From: Umboniibacter marinipuniceus
GTDB taxonomy: Bacteria; Pseudomonadota; Gammaproteobacteria; Pseudomonadales; DSM-25080
Direction of reading: 5' to 3'
Length of the DNA stretch: 64,000 nucleotides
NCBI RefSeq assembly: GCF_003688415.1
Contig: NZ_REFJ01000001.1
Coordinates: forward strand, 416,645-480,644
Below the pieces are notes generated by a model. That model was not told where the DNA came from, did no database searches, and saw only the letters and a list, made by a program, of their open reading frames with translations. The translations under genes were made by a program, and so were the position numbers. The stretch's first letter is position 1. Each line of letters begins with the position of its first letter. Positions 1 to 9,500 of this stretch are shown here, one piece after another.

Positions 1-442
1 AGATGGGGTTGTGTTGCATGATTTCATTTGAAAAAAGCCCTATGCCATCACTGGTACTCATTTTCGAATCGCCTTGGTATAGCTTGACTCGCTCCATCCC
101 ACAGCTTGGCGACTTAGCGCAAAAAATATAGCCGCTAATCTTTTGGTCTAGCGCCACAGCCTGCTCTTTCCCGTAAGCAACGAGCGCTTCGGTGACATCG
201 TTACCTTTGGCCGATGTGGCGATGATCTGGTCGTCGTGTTGCTCCAGACGAATGGTTGGTCTAGGGACGCCTAGTCCGATTGCAGCCTCTGGGCAAAGCG
301 GTACGTATTCAACAAAATCACTGAGCGCATCGGTGCAGAAAGCGGAGCGCTTGTGACCACCATCGAAGCGAACGGGCTCGCCTAACAGGCAGGCGCTAAT
401 ACCGAGTCTAATTTTTGTTTTTGGAATGAAGTCGCGATACAT
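1..442 (-). CDS. DUF523 family protein (partial, C-terminus outside window)
   Basis: The minus strand from an ATG at 442 reads open to the window edge for about 147 residues, so the 3' end is missing. Near the N-terminus is LGISACLLGEPVRFDGGH, followed by a VPLCPE motif and later FCAKSPSCGM. This Cys-rich pattern is typical of DUF523. In many gammaproteobacteria the domain is joined to DUF1722 (YbgA-like) and encoded beside photolyase genes, but that half would lie outside the window. The start is 12 bases after the SDR stop and is preceded by AGGA, so it is the fourth gene of the 1955-to-1 minus-strand operon. Biochemical function is unknown. Confidence 0.85.
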   Translation of the reverse strand, partial: MYRDFIPKTKIRLGISACLLGEPVRFDGGHKRSAFCTDALSDFVEYVPLCPEAAIGLGVPRPTIRLEQHDDQIIATSAKGNDVTEALVAYGKEQAVALDQKISGYIFCAKSPSCGMERVKLYQGDSKMSTSDGIGLFSNEIMQHNPI

Positions 443-454
443 AATGTTCCTCGT

Positions 455-1150
455 TTACCAAGCAATGGCTTCATGTTGCCAATCTGTGAACAGGGCTCTG
501 TCCGCGGATACTGGCTGGCTACATAATGAATATAGGCGTGATGCGACAAATTGGGGAGAAAATAACCGTTCTGCGCTCACGTTCTTTTGAAATGGCTTCG
601 ATAATTCAGTGTCGGTGGTTCCGGGGTGAAATGCAATCACCGTGGTGCTCGGGCTACGGTGGCGTAACTCCGCAGCTAGGCATTGCAACATCTGGTTCAG
701 GGCACTTTTTGACGCCCGATAGCTGTACCAGCCGCCGAGGTGGTTGTCATCAATACTGCCAACTCTGGCACTGAGCACACTAATCAAGCCTCGAGTTTTC
801 GGCTTGAAAAGAGGCAGCAGGTACTTCAGAAACAACATGGGGACGATGGTATTACTGTGAATGAGGCGCTGAAAGTAGTCGCTATCAAAGGCCTTCAAGC
901 TCTTCTCGGGAAAACTCCCTTCGCTAACTAACTGCCCGTTGAAAATATGAACACTTAATTCGTCTGCCGTGCTGAGGTTCTGGCAAACCTCTCTAATACT
1001 GGTTTCGCTGTAATCACAGTGAATGGCGTCCGTAATGTCTTGCGACGAAATACGCGTGATGAGCGTTTCTGGCTCCAGCTCCAGTATCTGCTGGTAAAAG
1101 GCTTTGGCGATACCGCCGCCAGCACCGATTATGATCCGATGTACACTCAT
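455..1150 (-). CDS. Short-chain dehydrogenase/reductase
   Basis: A 231-residue SDR-fold protein. The N-terminus has a nucleotide-binding glycine motif (IIIGAGGGIAKAF), and the catalytic Tyr-x-x-x-Lys appears as YRASKSALNQ about two thirds along, preceded by a Ser-rich strand (LISVLSARVGS). It is close to the CsgA/C-factor-like SDRs. The ATG overlaps the stop of the DCC gene by 4 bases, so the two are translationally coupled. Substrate cannot be read from sequence. SDRs of this type recur in clusters with photolyase, DUF393 and DUF3429, which suggests a role in light or oxidative stress (inference). Confidence 0.85.
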   Translation of the reverse strand: MSVHRIIIGAGGGIAKAFYQQILELEPETLITRISSQDITDAIHCDYSETSIREVCQNLSTADELSVHIFNGQLVSEGSFPEKSLKAFDSDYFQRLIHSNTIVPMLFLKYLLPLFKPKTRGLISVLSARVGSIDDNHLGGWYSYRASKSALNQMLQCLAAELRHRSPSTTVIAFHPGTTDTELSKPFQKNVSAERLFSPQFVASRLYSLCSQPVSADRALFTDWQHEAIAW

Positions 1151-1542
1151 GACTTCGAACCGTTGGCCTCACAATGGCCGTCGCAACGTTTTTTACCCGT
1201 TAGTAAAAGGCTAAAATATTCTCGGTGTTTGGCGAAGATTCGATAGCCAAGGTTGGCGAAGCTTCGAATGATCGGCCAGCGTAAAACACGCAACCAGGGT
1301 TTCTTGCCTACCGTTTCCCAGAGTAGTACATTCGCGTCCACAGCGGTTCGCAGCTGTCCTTGAAAGTCGATGACATGCAGTGTTGCTACCGCATCAGAGT
1401 GTGTTATCCCCAATGGCAGAGACAGTTCGTCATTGAGATCCACGAAATGGATGCGTGAATGGATGTCGAATCGAGCGAGGGCATCCATCTCCCTAGCACA
1501 GAGCGGGCAGGAACCATCGAAAAAAACGGTTAGTCGAGTCAT
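1147..1542 (-). CDS. DCC-family thiol-disulfide oxidoreductase-like protein (DUF393)
   Basis: A 131-residue protein that opens with VFFDGSCPLCAREM, the DGxCxLC signature that names the DCC family (DUF393). The two cysteines are placed like a thioredoxin CxxC site, but activity in this family is mostly unproven. There is no signal peptide. It overlaps its upstream neighbour (DUF3429) and downstream neighbour (SDR) by 4 bases each, so it sits in a tightly coupled operon. A role in redox repair under light stress is inferred from neighbourhood only. Confidence 0.85.
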   Translation of the reverse strand: MTRLTVFFDGSCPLCAREMDALARFDIHSRIHFVDLNDELSLPLGITHSDAVATLHVIDFQGQLRTAVDANVLLWETVGKKPWLRVLRWPIIRSFANLGYRIFAKHREYFSLLLTGKKRCDGHCEANGSKS

Positions 1543-1955
1543 AGTAGTATCACCATAGTTAAGTGCATGAGTGCCACCAGAGTGGTCACAACGCGGCGTA
1601 GGCGCAGATAGCTGTCGTCGGTTTCCTGTTGAGCCTCTAGCCGGTAAAGCAGGATAAAGAGAAAGCTATTCACGATAAGCACGAACAGCACTGAGGACTG
1701 AAGCAGCGCGAACCAACTCGCTAAGGTCAGCAAATTCGTGGCTACAAACGGCGCTTTCATTTCCTGCGGCCGATACCGCGAAGCGCCCCATATAGAGCCA
1801 GCTAGAAAGCTTATGATGACCGTCCCATAGCTAGTAAAAATCTCTGCTGGCAAATATCCGAAAAGCGAGATGCCCACAAATTGCGCAATGGCGGCGCCAA
1901 TAAATGGCACCATGCCAAGGGTGGTAAGGAGACGAATGCGATGTTCATGCTTCAT
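1539..1955 (-). CDS. DUF3429 integral membrane protein
   Basis: A 138-residue protein with about four to five hydrophobic helices and few charged residues. The small size, four-helix layout and the internal FLAGSIWGASRY motif after helix 2 fit DUF3429. It is the first gene of the minus-strand operon that continues through DCC, SDR and DUF523. The ATG at 1955 has a GGAAG-like sequence just upstream. No enzymatic function is known. DUF3429 genes are often found with photolyase and ChrR-linked genes, which agrees with the ECF/ChrR module 20 kb away. Confidence 0.75.
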   Translation of the reverse strand: MKHEHRIRLLTTLGMVPFIGAAIAQFVGISLFGYLPAEIFTSYGTVIISFLAGSIWGASRYRPQEMKAPFVATNLLTLASWFALLQSSVLFVLIVNSFLFILLYRLEAQQETDDSYLRLRRVVTTLVALMHLTMVILL

Positions 1956-2035
1956 AGGAAGTGCCTAAAGTTGAGTGCCTCTAGACCTTTTTTCGACGTC
2001 GGAAGAGATTCGGTTTATCGGTAGTTTCCACGGAA

Positions 2036-2064
2036 TAAAAAAGGCCGCGTCGGAGCGCGGCCTT
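2036..2064 (-). terminator. Rho-independent terminator after the DUF885 gene
   Basis: AAGGCCGCG and CGCGGCCTT form a stem with a short loop at 2041-2064. On the minus strand it is followed by a run of Ts (the As at 2037-2042). It lies about 90 bases beyond the stop of the minus-strand DUF885 gene. Confidence 0.85.
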
Positions 2065-2079
2065 GGGACAACTAAGGTG

Positions 2080-2110
2080 TGAACCCTCAGCGCAATACGC
2101 TGAGGGTTCA
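2080..2110. repeat. Perfect 13-bp inverted repeat, 5-base loop
   Basis: TGAACCCTCAGCG at 2080-2092 and its exact reverse complement at 2098-2110 flank the loop CAATA. It lies between the DUF885 stop and the terminator at 2036-2064. There is no adjacent T-run in either direction, so it could be an mRNA 3'-end stabiliser or a REP-like element. Confidence 0.8.
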
Positions 2111-2154
2111 AGTAGCGAGTGCCCGTTGGGAACACGAGCTACTTGGACCGGTGG

Positions 2155-3993
2155 TCAACGCTGACTTTCAACCCAGGCGTTGACATTTTCTTCCAGGATA
2201 TCCAGTGGCACGGCTCCGCTTCCAAGCACAGTGTCATGGAATCCGCGGATGTCGAACTTATCACCCAGCTCAATTTTAGCGGCTTCACGAAGCTCAACAA
2301 TCTTGATCATGCCAATCTTGTAGGCAGTGGCCTGACCAGGCATTACGATGTAACGTTCAATGGCTTTCACAATATCGCCATCCGGGTTAGGCGTGTTGAC
2401 CTGAAGGTATTCAATGGCCTCTTCGCGAGTCCAACGCTTTTCGTGCATACCCGTATCAACAACCAGGCGACATGCGCGCCATAATTCCATTGCGAGGCGT
2501 CCGAAGTCAGAATACGGGTCTTGATAGTAGCCCATCTCCTTTGGCAGCAATTCGCTGTAGAGTCCCCAACCCTCAATATAAGCGGTGTAGCTACCGAAGC
2601 GACGGAATTTCGGCAGTTCATCAAGCTCTTGAGCGATGGCGAGCTGCATATGGTGACCGGGTACGCCCTCATGATAGGCCAACGCTTCCATTTGGTAGGT
2701 AGGCATGCTGTTCATATCATAAAGGTTGGCATAGTAAACACCCGGACGACTGCCGTCTGGAGCCGGACGACTGTAAAAAGCCTTACCGGCACTCTGTTCG
2801 CGAAACGCTTCGACAGCCTTCACTTCTAATGCGGCTTTAGGTTGGATGCCAAAATAGTCATCTAGCTGAGCGCGCATGGTATCGATAAGGGCAGTAGCTT
2901 CGTCCAGATAACGTTGCTTGCCTTCCGGCGATGTTGGGTAATAGAACTGAGGGTCGGTACGCATGAACTCGAAGAATTCCTGCAAGTCACCTTCAAAGCC
3001 TACTTGCGCCATGATGTCACGCATCTCACCGTGAATTCGAGCAACCTCCTCAAGACCAATATTGTGGATCTCGTCGGCGCTGAGATCCGTAGTAGTCATC
3101 ATCTGAAGCTGCGACGCATAGTACTCATCGCCCTGTGGCAGTTTCCACGCGCCGTCATCGGTTGTCGCGACAGCGGCCTGTGCTTCAAGTACCTCAATCA
3201 ATTGCTCATAGGCTGGGCCAACATGCTCCACCAAGGCGGTAGTAGCATTGGCGATCAATGTTTGTTTCTGGCTATCGTCAATATCCAGCGCATCAACCTT
3301 GCCAGTGAAATCGGCGAGTAGGGCACTTGCCTCACCGTCATCGAAAGGAGCGCCAACGATAATATTACGTGAGTCTTGAAGCACCATTGGGTAAACAAAC
3401 GCGGGTGGCATCACACCTAGCTCTTGGCGAGCCTTCATGTCAGCTTCGAGTTGTTCGAACAGCGTAGGCACACCATTTAAACGCTCAATGTAGGCTTCAG
3501 CATCGCTGACACTGGTCACGCGGTGCTGGTTAATGAGGAACGATGGAACCTTGCTATGTACTCCGTACATTTGGTTAACCGGGTAGCCGTGATTACGCCA
3601 GCGATTGCGCTCTAGTTGCTGCGTTAGCTGGGCGATGGCCATGCGCAAGCTCAACTGATTTTGCTCGTTGAGTAAACTAGGGTCTAGCGCTTCTAGCTGT
3701 TGCAGACTACTTTGCGTGAGTGCGAGCGCGCGAGCGTCTGCTGCTTCAGAAATCTCATCCCACTTCCCGTAGTTATCTTTAATCCCTAGCGAAGTTTGGA
3801 ACTCCGGGCTCAGTGCGACCATGGCCATGAACTGATCGTCGACCAGCTGCAAGAATGCCGCATCGGGAGTATTAATCATATCAGTGGCTTGCGCTTGGCC
3901 TGCCTCTGAATGGTTGCTTTGTTGGACAGTGGCATCATTACCGCAGCCTACTAGTGCGGCTGCGATGACGGCACTAAGAATGGTCTTCTTCAT
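2155..3993 (-). CDS. DUF885 family lipoprotein (putative metallopeptidase-like)
   Basis: A 612-residue protein with a lipoprotein signal (MKKTILSAVIAAALVGC, Cys about residue 17). The body matches DUF885: a long helical N-terminal half, then YHEGVPGHHMQ, a zincin-like HExxxHH motif, and further on YIEGWGLYSE. The C-terminus carries the family's MPGQATAYKIGM and DILEENV motifs. DUF885 proteins are generally assumed to be envelope-located peptidases, but few have been tested. It is transcribed alone and ends at the terminator at 2036-2064. A close paralogue is at 60113-61936. Confidence 0.9.
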   Translation of the reverse strand: MKKTILSAVIAAALVGCGNDATVQQSNHSEAGQAQATDMINTPDAAFLQLVDDQFMAMVALSPEFQTSLGIKDNYGKWDEISEAADARALALTQSSLQQLEALDPSLLNEQNQLSLRMAIAQLTQQLERNRWRNHGYPVNQMYGVHSKVPSFLINQHRVTSVSDAEAYIERLNGVPTLFEQLEADMKARQELGVMPPAFVYPMVLQDSRNIIVGAPFDDGEASALLADFTGKVDALDIDDSQKQTLIANATTALVEHVGPAYEQLIEVLEAQAAVATTDDGAWKLPQGDEYYASQLQMMTTTDLSADEIHNIGLEEVARIHGEMRDIMAQVGFEGDLQEFFEFMRTDPQFYYPTSPEGKQRYLDEATALIDTMRAQLDDYFGIQPKAALEVKAVEAFREQSAGKAFYSRPAPDGSRPGVYYANLYDMNSMPTYQMEALAYHEGVPGHHMQLAIAQELDELPKFRRFGSYTAYIEGWGLYSELLPKEMGYYQDPYSDFGRLAMELWRACRLVVDTGMHEKRWTREEAIEYLQVNTPNPDGDIVKAIERYIVMPGQATAYKIGMIKIVELREAAKIELGDKFDIRGFHDTVLGSGAVPLDILEENVNAWVESQR

Positions 3994-4193
3994 ACTGAAA
4001 CCCTTTGTTGGCGTCCATATTTATTGCCCCCTAGTTGATACGCCGGCACGTACTTAGGAACGGCGTCAGTAGCTACTAGGAGTATTGTGGACGGAAAGTT
4101 AATACTTAATTAAGCAGTGTCACAATAGTAACGCTTTTTCACCGGATCACAATGTTCGCAAAACGAAGTCTTGTGACAGAGTTGTCGCAGTCG

Positions 4194-6515
4194 CTAGCGT
4201 ACAGAGAAATTGATGGACTGGTGTCTACCTTGGGAATCAATGATGAGTAGTCGGTGTTCGCCAAGGAGTTGGTTGGAGAGGCTCAAGGATAGTGAAGCGG
4301 AGTCATTGGACAGCAGTGCGCCGTCCAGAATCCAATCAACCGGCGTGATGGCGTTGGGGATGTTGATGGCGAGCTTGATAGCTTCGCCATTGAGCAGGCG
4401 AAAGGTCTCGCCCGATTGGACCCCTTCCACGCGAAGGGCTGAGTGAGGGCTATTGTGAGCTTGCAGCGGTGAGGCGCAGTGCTGACTGAGCGCTGGAATG
4501 GGCGTGATGAATTCCGGAGGCAGCAGCCCCGCAGCGCTATCGGGCCAAATGGGGATTGAAAGGCGCTGCGCGCGATGGTTTAAACAGTGTGCAAGTAGCC
4601 GCCTTGTGCCGGCCGCATTGACCCACAGTGGGCGATTCGCAATGAGGAATTCGCCCGGTAGATCACTGTTCAACGTACGCGGCGTAACACCTTCAATCGT
4701 GAGTGCCTCGCGACGACTAACACAGTGCTCCGTTTGTTCAACGGCACGTCCGTCTGGCCAGCAGATATCGCGACTTAATACTGTGGCGGGTCTATCTGGA
4801 GCGTGTTCAGCGCTTGCGAGCTGGGCAAAGACTTGAGTCATCAACGGCCCCGCAGCTTGAGCTCCCATTAGGTTGGCGATGGGGCTGGAATCAGCTCTGC
4901 CGAGCCACACGGCAACGGTATAGTCCGCGTTAACGCCAATTGCCCACGCATCCCGATTCCCCCAGCTTGTCCCAGACTTCCAGGCAATGGGGTTGAGAGG
5001 ATCTTGTTGGCGCGGCCCATTCAGTGTGGGCAGCGGCTGAGCAGCCAAAACCGAATAGCTAATCCATGCTGCTTCGGGAGAAATAAGTCTGCGTGGGGCG
5101 ACAGCGGGGTCGAGTGCAGAGTAGCGTAAAGGCGTTACCAAACCGTTGTTGTTGATCGCCCCGTAAAGTGAGGCAAGCGAGGCTAATGACGTACCAGCGC
5201 CACCAAGGATGATGGACGGATTGGGGGACGCCGCATTGAAAACTAAAGGCGTCTGGACGTGAGCTAATTGGTCAGCAAAGCGCTGCGAACCGTAGGCTTC
5301 GATGAGCTGCACAAACGGGATATTGAGCGATAGTCGGAGTGCGCTTGCCGCGCTAACTGGCCCCATGTATCCGGTATTAAAATTTTCGGGCTGATAGTCG
5401 GTATTCAGACGCGGCGCATCAACAAACAGGCTTTCACTATGAATCAAGGTCTCGTCTAGCGCCAGCGCGAATAGTAGCGGCTTTAGGGTAGAGCCAGGAG
5501 AACGAATGGCGGGTACCATATCGACGAAGCCGGCACTATTAGGATCAGCATACTTAGCACTGCCCACATAGCTAATCACTTCGCTCTGATGATTACTAAC
5601 AATTAATACTGCCGCGTTAGTTTCGCGCCCCCAGCGGTTTGCGTGTCGTGAGGCTAAACTTTGTACGCGTTGCTGCAGTGGAGCATCAATAAAAGTGGGA
5701 ACGATTGTGTGCGGATGGCGTTGGGAGAGTCGGAGGCTCAACAACGGGGCAACGGTTTGGCGCGATAGGGGCCAGCTAATCACTCCCTCCTGCTTCGCGG
5801 TGGTTGCTTCGGTAGCACTCCAAACGCCAAAATTAACTAAGCGGTCAATCACTTTGTCTCTAGCGGCTCGTGCTACTTCAGGATGGCGATCGGGGCGGAA
5901 ACGCGTAGGTGATTGCGGAAGCACTGCAAGTAGCGCCGCCTCAGAATCTCTTAGCTCGCTACTCGATTTTCTTAGATATTGCTGACTTGCCGCTTCAATC
6001 CCTTCAAAATTTCCGCCGAAGGGCGCGTAGTTTAAATACAGGCTAAGGATCTCGTCTTTACTCAAGTGCCATTCCAACTGCAGGGCGCGAAGAATCTGTT
6101 GCGTCTTTCCTAGAAGGCTTCGAGGATGGGGGTGAAGTAGACGAGCCACTTGCATGGTGATGGTGGAACCGCCGGAAACGATTTCTCCCGCCGCTATCCA
6201 CTGTTGTGCAGCTCGAAGTAGACTAATCGGGTTTACACCGGGGTGAAGGTAAAAGTATTGATCCTCGTAGGTGAGCAGCGCCTCGAGGTAGCGTGGGCTG
6301 ACCTGTGCTAATTCAACTTCATGGCGCCAGATACCGTTTTCGTCCGGAAATGCCCGAAGTGGCAGCCCATTGCGATCAACTACCAGTCTACTATAAGAGC
6401 TTCGTTGCTCTGGCAGAGCAAGTGGAAACAGTTGGTCCGCCAACAGCGCCGTGACCATAAGCCCGGCGCAAAGACCTAAGATAAACTTAAGCCTTCGATT
6501 CCTTATGTTCTTCAC
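4194..6515 (-). CDS. pbpC: Penicillin-binding protein 1C
   Basis: A 773-residue bifunctional peptidoglycan synthase homologue. An N-terminal membrane anchor (about residues 10-30) is followed by a GT51 glycosyltransferase domain with the catalytic Glu84 in TYEDQYFYLHPG and the GGSTITMQVARLL motif. The transpeptidase domain has Ser342-x-x-Lys345 (SPGSTLKP), an SLN motif and KSGTS near residue 515. The C-terminus beyond about residue 690 fits the BiPBP_C domain of PBP1C. The start overlaps the stop of the alpha-2-macroglobulin gene by 4 bases. This pairing is conserved, and A2M is thought to protect the periplasm while PbpC repairs the wall after attack. Confidence 0.96.
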   Translation of the reverse strand: MKNIRNRRLKFILGLCAGLMVTALLADQLFPLALPEQRSSYSRLVVDRNGLPLRAFPDENGIWRHEVELAQVSPRYLEALLTYEDQYFYLHPGVNPISLLRAAQQWIAAGEIVSGGSTITMQVARLLHPHPRSLLGKTQQILRALQLEWHLSKDEILSLYLNYAPFGGNFEGIEAASQQYLRKSSSELRDSEAALLAVLPQSPTRFRPDRHPEVARAARDKVIDRLVNFGVWSATEATTAKQEGVISWPLSRQTVAPLLSLRLSQRHPHTIVPTFIDAPLQQRVQSLASRHANRWGRETNAAVLIVSNHQSEVISYVGSAKYADPNSAGFVDMVPAIRSPGSTLKPLLFALALDETLIHSESLFVDAPRLNTDYQPENFNTGYMGPVSAASALRLSLNIPFVQLIEAYGSQRFADQLAHVQTPLVFNAASPNPSIILGGAGTSLASLASLYGAINNNGLVTPLRYSALDPAVAPRRLISPEAAWISYSVLAAQPLPTLNGPRQQDPLNPIAWKSGTSWGNRDAWAIGVNADYTVAVWLGRADSSPIANLMGAQAAGPLMTQVFAQLASAEHAPDRPATVLSRDICWPDGRAVEQTEHCVSRREALTIEGVTPRTLNSDLPGEFLIANRPLWVNAAGTRRLLAHCLNHRAQRLSIPIWPDSAAGLLPPEFITPIPALSQHCASPLQAHNSPHSALRVEGVQSGETFRLLNGEAIKLAINIPNAITPVDWILDGALLSNDSASLSLSLSNQLLGEHRLLIIDSQGRHQSINFSVR

Positions 6516-9500
6516 TGAATAATTAGCCTATTCAGCGGCCTAGTCTGGCCGCGCACCTCAGGTTGATACATGGACTCAAGAAGTGTTATCGGTACCTGGA
6601 AGCTACCCGGTGTGGTGGCCCTGAGTAGATAGCCAGTTTGTATTTCCCTATCCGAGCGAAGATCGAAAGTACTGACGAAACGGTCATCACGATATGCTTC
6701 ATGCTCAGGGTATAAATTGTTGCCAGCGGAGAGTCCCGCTACGTTAAGCTCATCGAGTGTTGGTGAATTCGGCAAGCGTGGATTCACCAGTTCGAAGCCA
6801 GCAGGGAGCAGAGAAATTAGCATCGCGTCGTGGACTCTCTGCCCAGACCAAGCTTTAACTTGCGCGTAAACCAACGAGCCGCTCGCCACTTCATCGGCTT
6901 CTGTTAACCGGCGATACTGGCCATTTTCGATGAGATAGTAATCAAGCTGAACCCGCACAGGGTCCTTCGCAAGCGCCTCAGGCGTGGCAACCCCCGAGGC
7001 CGCAAAGCTAACAAATATGGGTTCCGAGCTAGGATTGCTAACCACAGTCTCTAGTGGGGTATTCGAGAGACGCCAGCGTTGACCGCGATCACCGCGTTGT
7101 AACCCTGAAAAATCGGTACCACTCACCTCGGCTTCCCAAGCTGTTGAGCCGCTGTTTTCTAAACTTAAGCTTAGTAACTGCGCGCGCTCTTGGGTGTTAA
7201 GCCATTGTTGATCACGGAACGTTTGGAATAGATCGTTAAAGCGTGCCGTGGCATCAACCGAAGCCAACAGATCATGCCGTTGTAGTAGTTGATACACAGC
7301 AGCTTGGTCTCGTAGCTTAGAGCCGTAGTCTCCCATATAGCTCTCCGGCCTCACGGTGTGCGGGAGTGTTTGTTGTAGTAACGCGTCGGCTGCCGCTGAG
7401 TCTCCGCTTAGCCGCAACGCTAGTGCTAGATGGACAACGCTGATGGGTGTTCGTAGCGAAAGTCCTTGTCGATCACGAAGGTCACGAATTGGTCCCAACG
7501 CTAGTAACCCCTCTCTGGCCAAGACATAGGCCGCGTAGCTCTTTACGCTGGCGTCTAAGGCATTGGGGTTCTGACTATAACCAAGGTCATCAAGCTGAGC
7601 TCTGTTCAGGGCGTAACTACGCAGCCTTTCTATCACTGGCTTAATGAGCGACTCGGGGACGTTTGTTCCGGCCGAACGTAAGGTTAGCAGTGCGTCGGCG
7701 GCATAAACGGTGAGCCACGGAGACTCGTTGCTGGAAGAGGGCCAAAGTTGGAAGCCACCACTTGGATGCTGGAGTTCGCGGTAGCGCAGCAAGCTCGCTT
7801 CGAACATGTCGCTGCGCTCAGATTCGCTAGCAGCTAAAGCGTTAAGTTGCGTTGACGAGGCGCTTAGCCAGGGGCGTAATCGGCTGGTTGTTTGCTCCAA
7901 GCAGGCATACTCGTAGTCAACAAGGTAAGTCCAATTCTCTAATTGCCCGAAGTCTGGCTGAGCGCTAATTTGCAGCCAGCTCCTTAGGTCCTCGGTCTGT
8001 AAGTCGGTCAACAAAGACCGCGGCAGTGCTACTGAGCCACCCGCCTCAACCAGCGCGTGAGCGAAATTGGCCCGCGGGTTTTGAATGCCGCGCAGGGAAA
8101 TAGGCCAGCGGCGTTCAATATTAAGGTCTTCACCCGTTAATGCGACAACGATAGTACCTTCAGTTCCCGCCTTAGCAGTACTGATAGGTAGGCGAAGCTG
8201 CGACGTCGCTCCGCGATCTAAGGAGATTGTTTGATTGATCTCCGTCATCGTCAGCGCACCTTCGGCGTGAATATTTAGCTGTAGATCACCACCTTCATGG
8301 CGAAGGTTGCGTAGATCGATAATTCCCTCTAACTGATCGCCATGGGCTAGAAATCGCGGCTGAGCGAAGTCGATTACAACGGGCGAAGAAACGGTTACAC
8401 GTTGCTGCACATAGCCCACCGCGCGTTCGCCAAAACCGTGTGCGGTGAGTAATAGCGCGCCATTAAAATCAGGTACTTCAACATCAATGGTGGCGCTTCC
8501 GTTGGTGACGTTAACGGGACCGCTAAACCAGGTGGCAATCGTGGGCGACGACTTGGCGCGTTCCGCGCCGCGCAAGCTTTCGTCATCCTGCATATCAACG
8601 CGGGCCGCTGACATCATGAGGTCTCCACCCCAATGAATGGGCGCGTTGACCAGAGTACTGGGCTCCAGTACCCAACCGTATATATCGGACACGCTGGTTG
8701 CAGCATACCGTTTAGGGCCGTATAGCGCAGCGAAGGGGTCTTCGATACGATAATCTGTCAGTGACAAGGCGCCAACATCCACGGCGCTAACAGTGACTTG
8801 AGCGGGACCGCTATAGGCTTCACCGCTGGCATTGATAACTTGCAAAGACAGTGAATTATTCTGATCGGGAAGCCAGTTTTCAGGCGTATCTATACGCAGG
8901 CCGAGCTGTTGGTTGTGACGATCTAGGGGAACGTGCTGAAGGCCGAAGGCGCGCTTCCTAACTCGCTCATAATCACCTTCTGGGGAGACCACAAAGGCAC
9001 TTAAATAAAGGTCATGGCGATCAACGCCCGAGGGAATAGTGACTCGGATTTCGCTGGTGGAATCCGTGATATCAAAATGTCCCTTCGCTAGGATTTGATC
9101 GGCTTCTAGGACCCACAAGCCAGCACCGCGAATCGGGCTGCTAATCTGCGCAATGAACTCTGTGCCAGCCTCGAAGCCATCACCGTTGAGGTTAATGGTA
9201 ATGGCTTCCGGGTCCTGTAAGCTGGCCTGATTCATCCAGCGGTTATACCAGTCGGAGCCCGCTTGAAAACGGATGCGGGTTAATCCTCCGCTTTCGTCAG
9301 TCACTTCAAGACGATACGTACCCCACTCAACGGGGAGCTGCAGCGTTGCGGTGTTGTCAAAGTCGTACTGGCCGTCAAACATGAGATACTCATTGTCCTG
9401 ACGAACATATTGCCAACCGCGTTGAGCACTGTGACGCCAGAATCCAGTTCGCTCTTCGCGAATTAACTGAATCTTTGCCAAACCCTCGGAAACTTGTTCA

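Noticed and set aside
4144-4149. Second TGATCC-type -35 box, upstream of the first DUF885 gene (minus strand)
   Set aside because: At an 18-base spacing the -10 would be TTGTGA, which is not a match.
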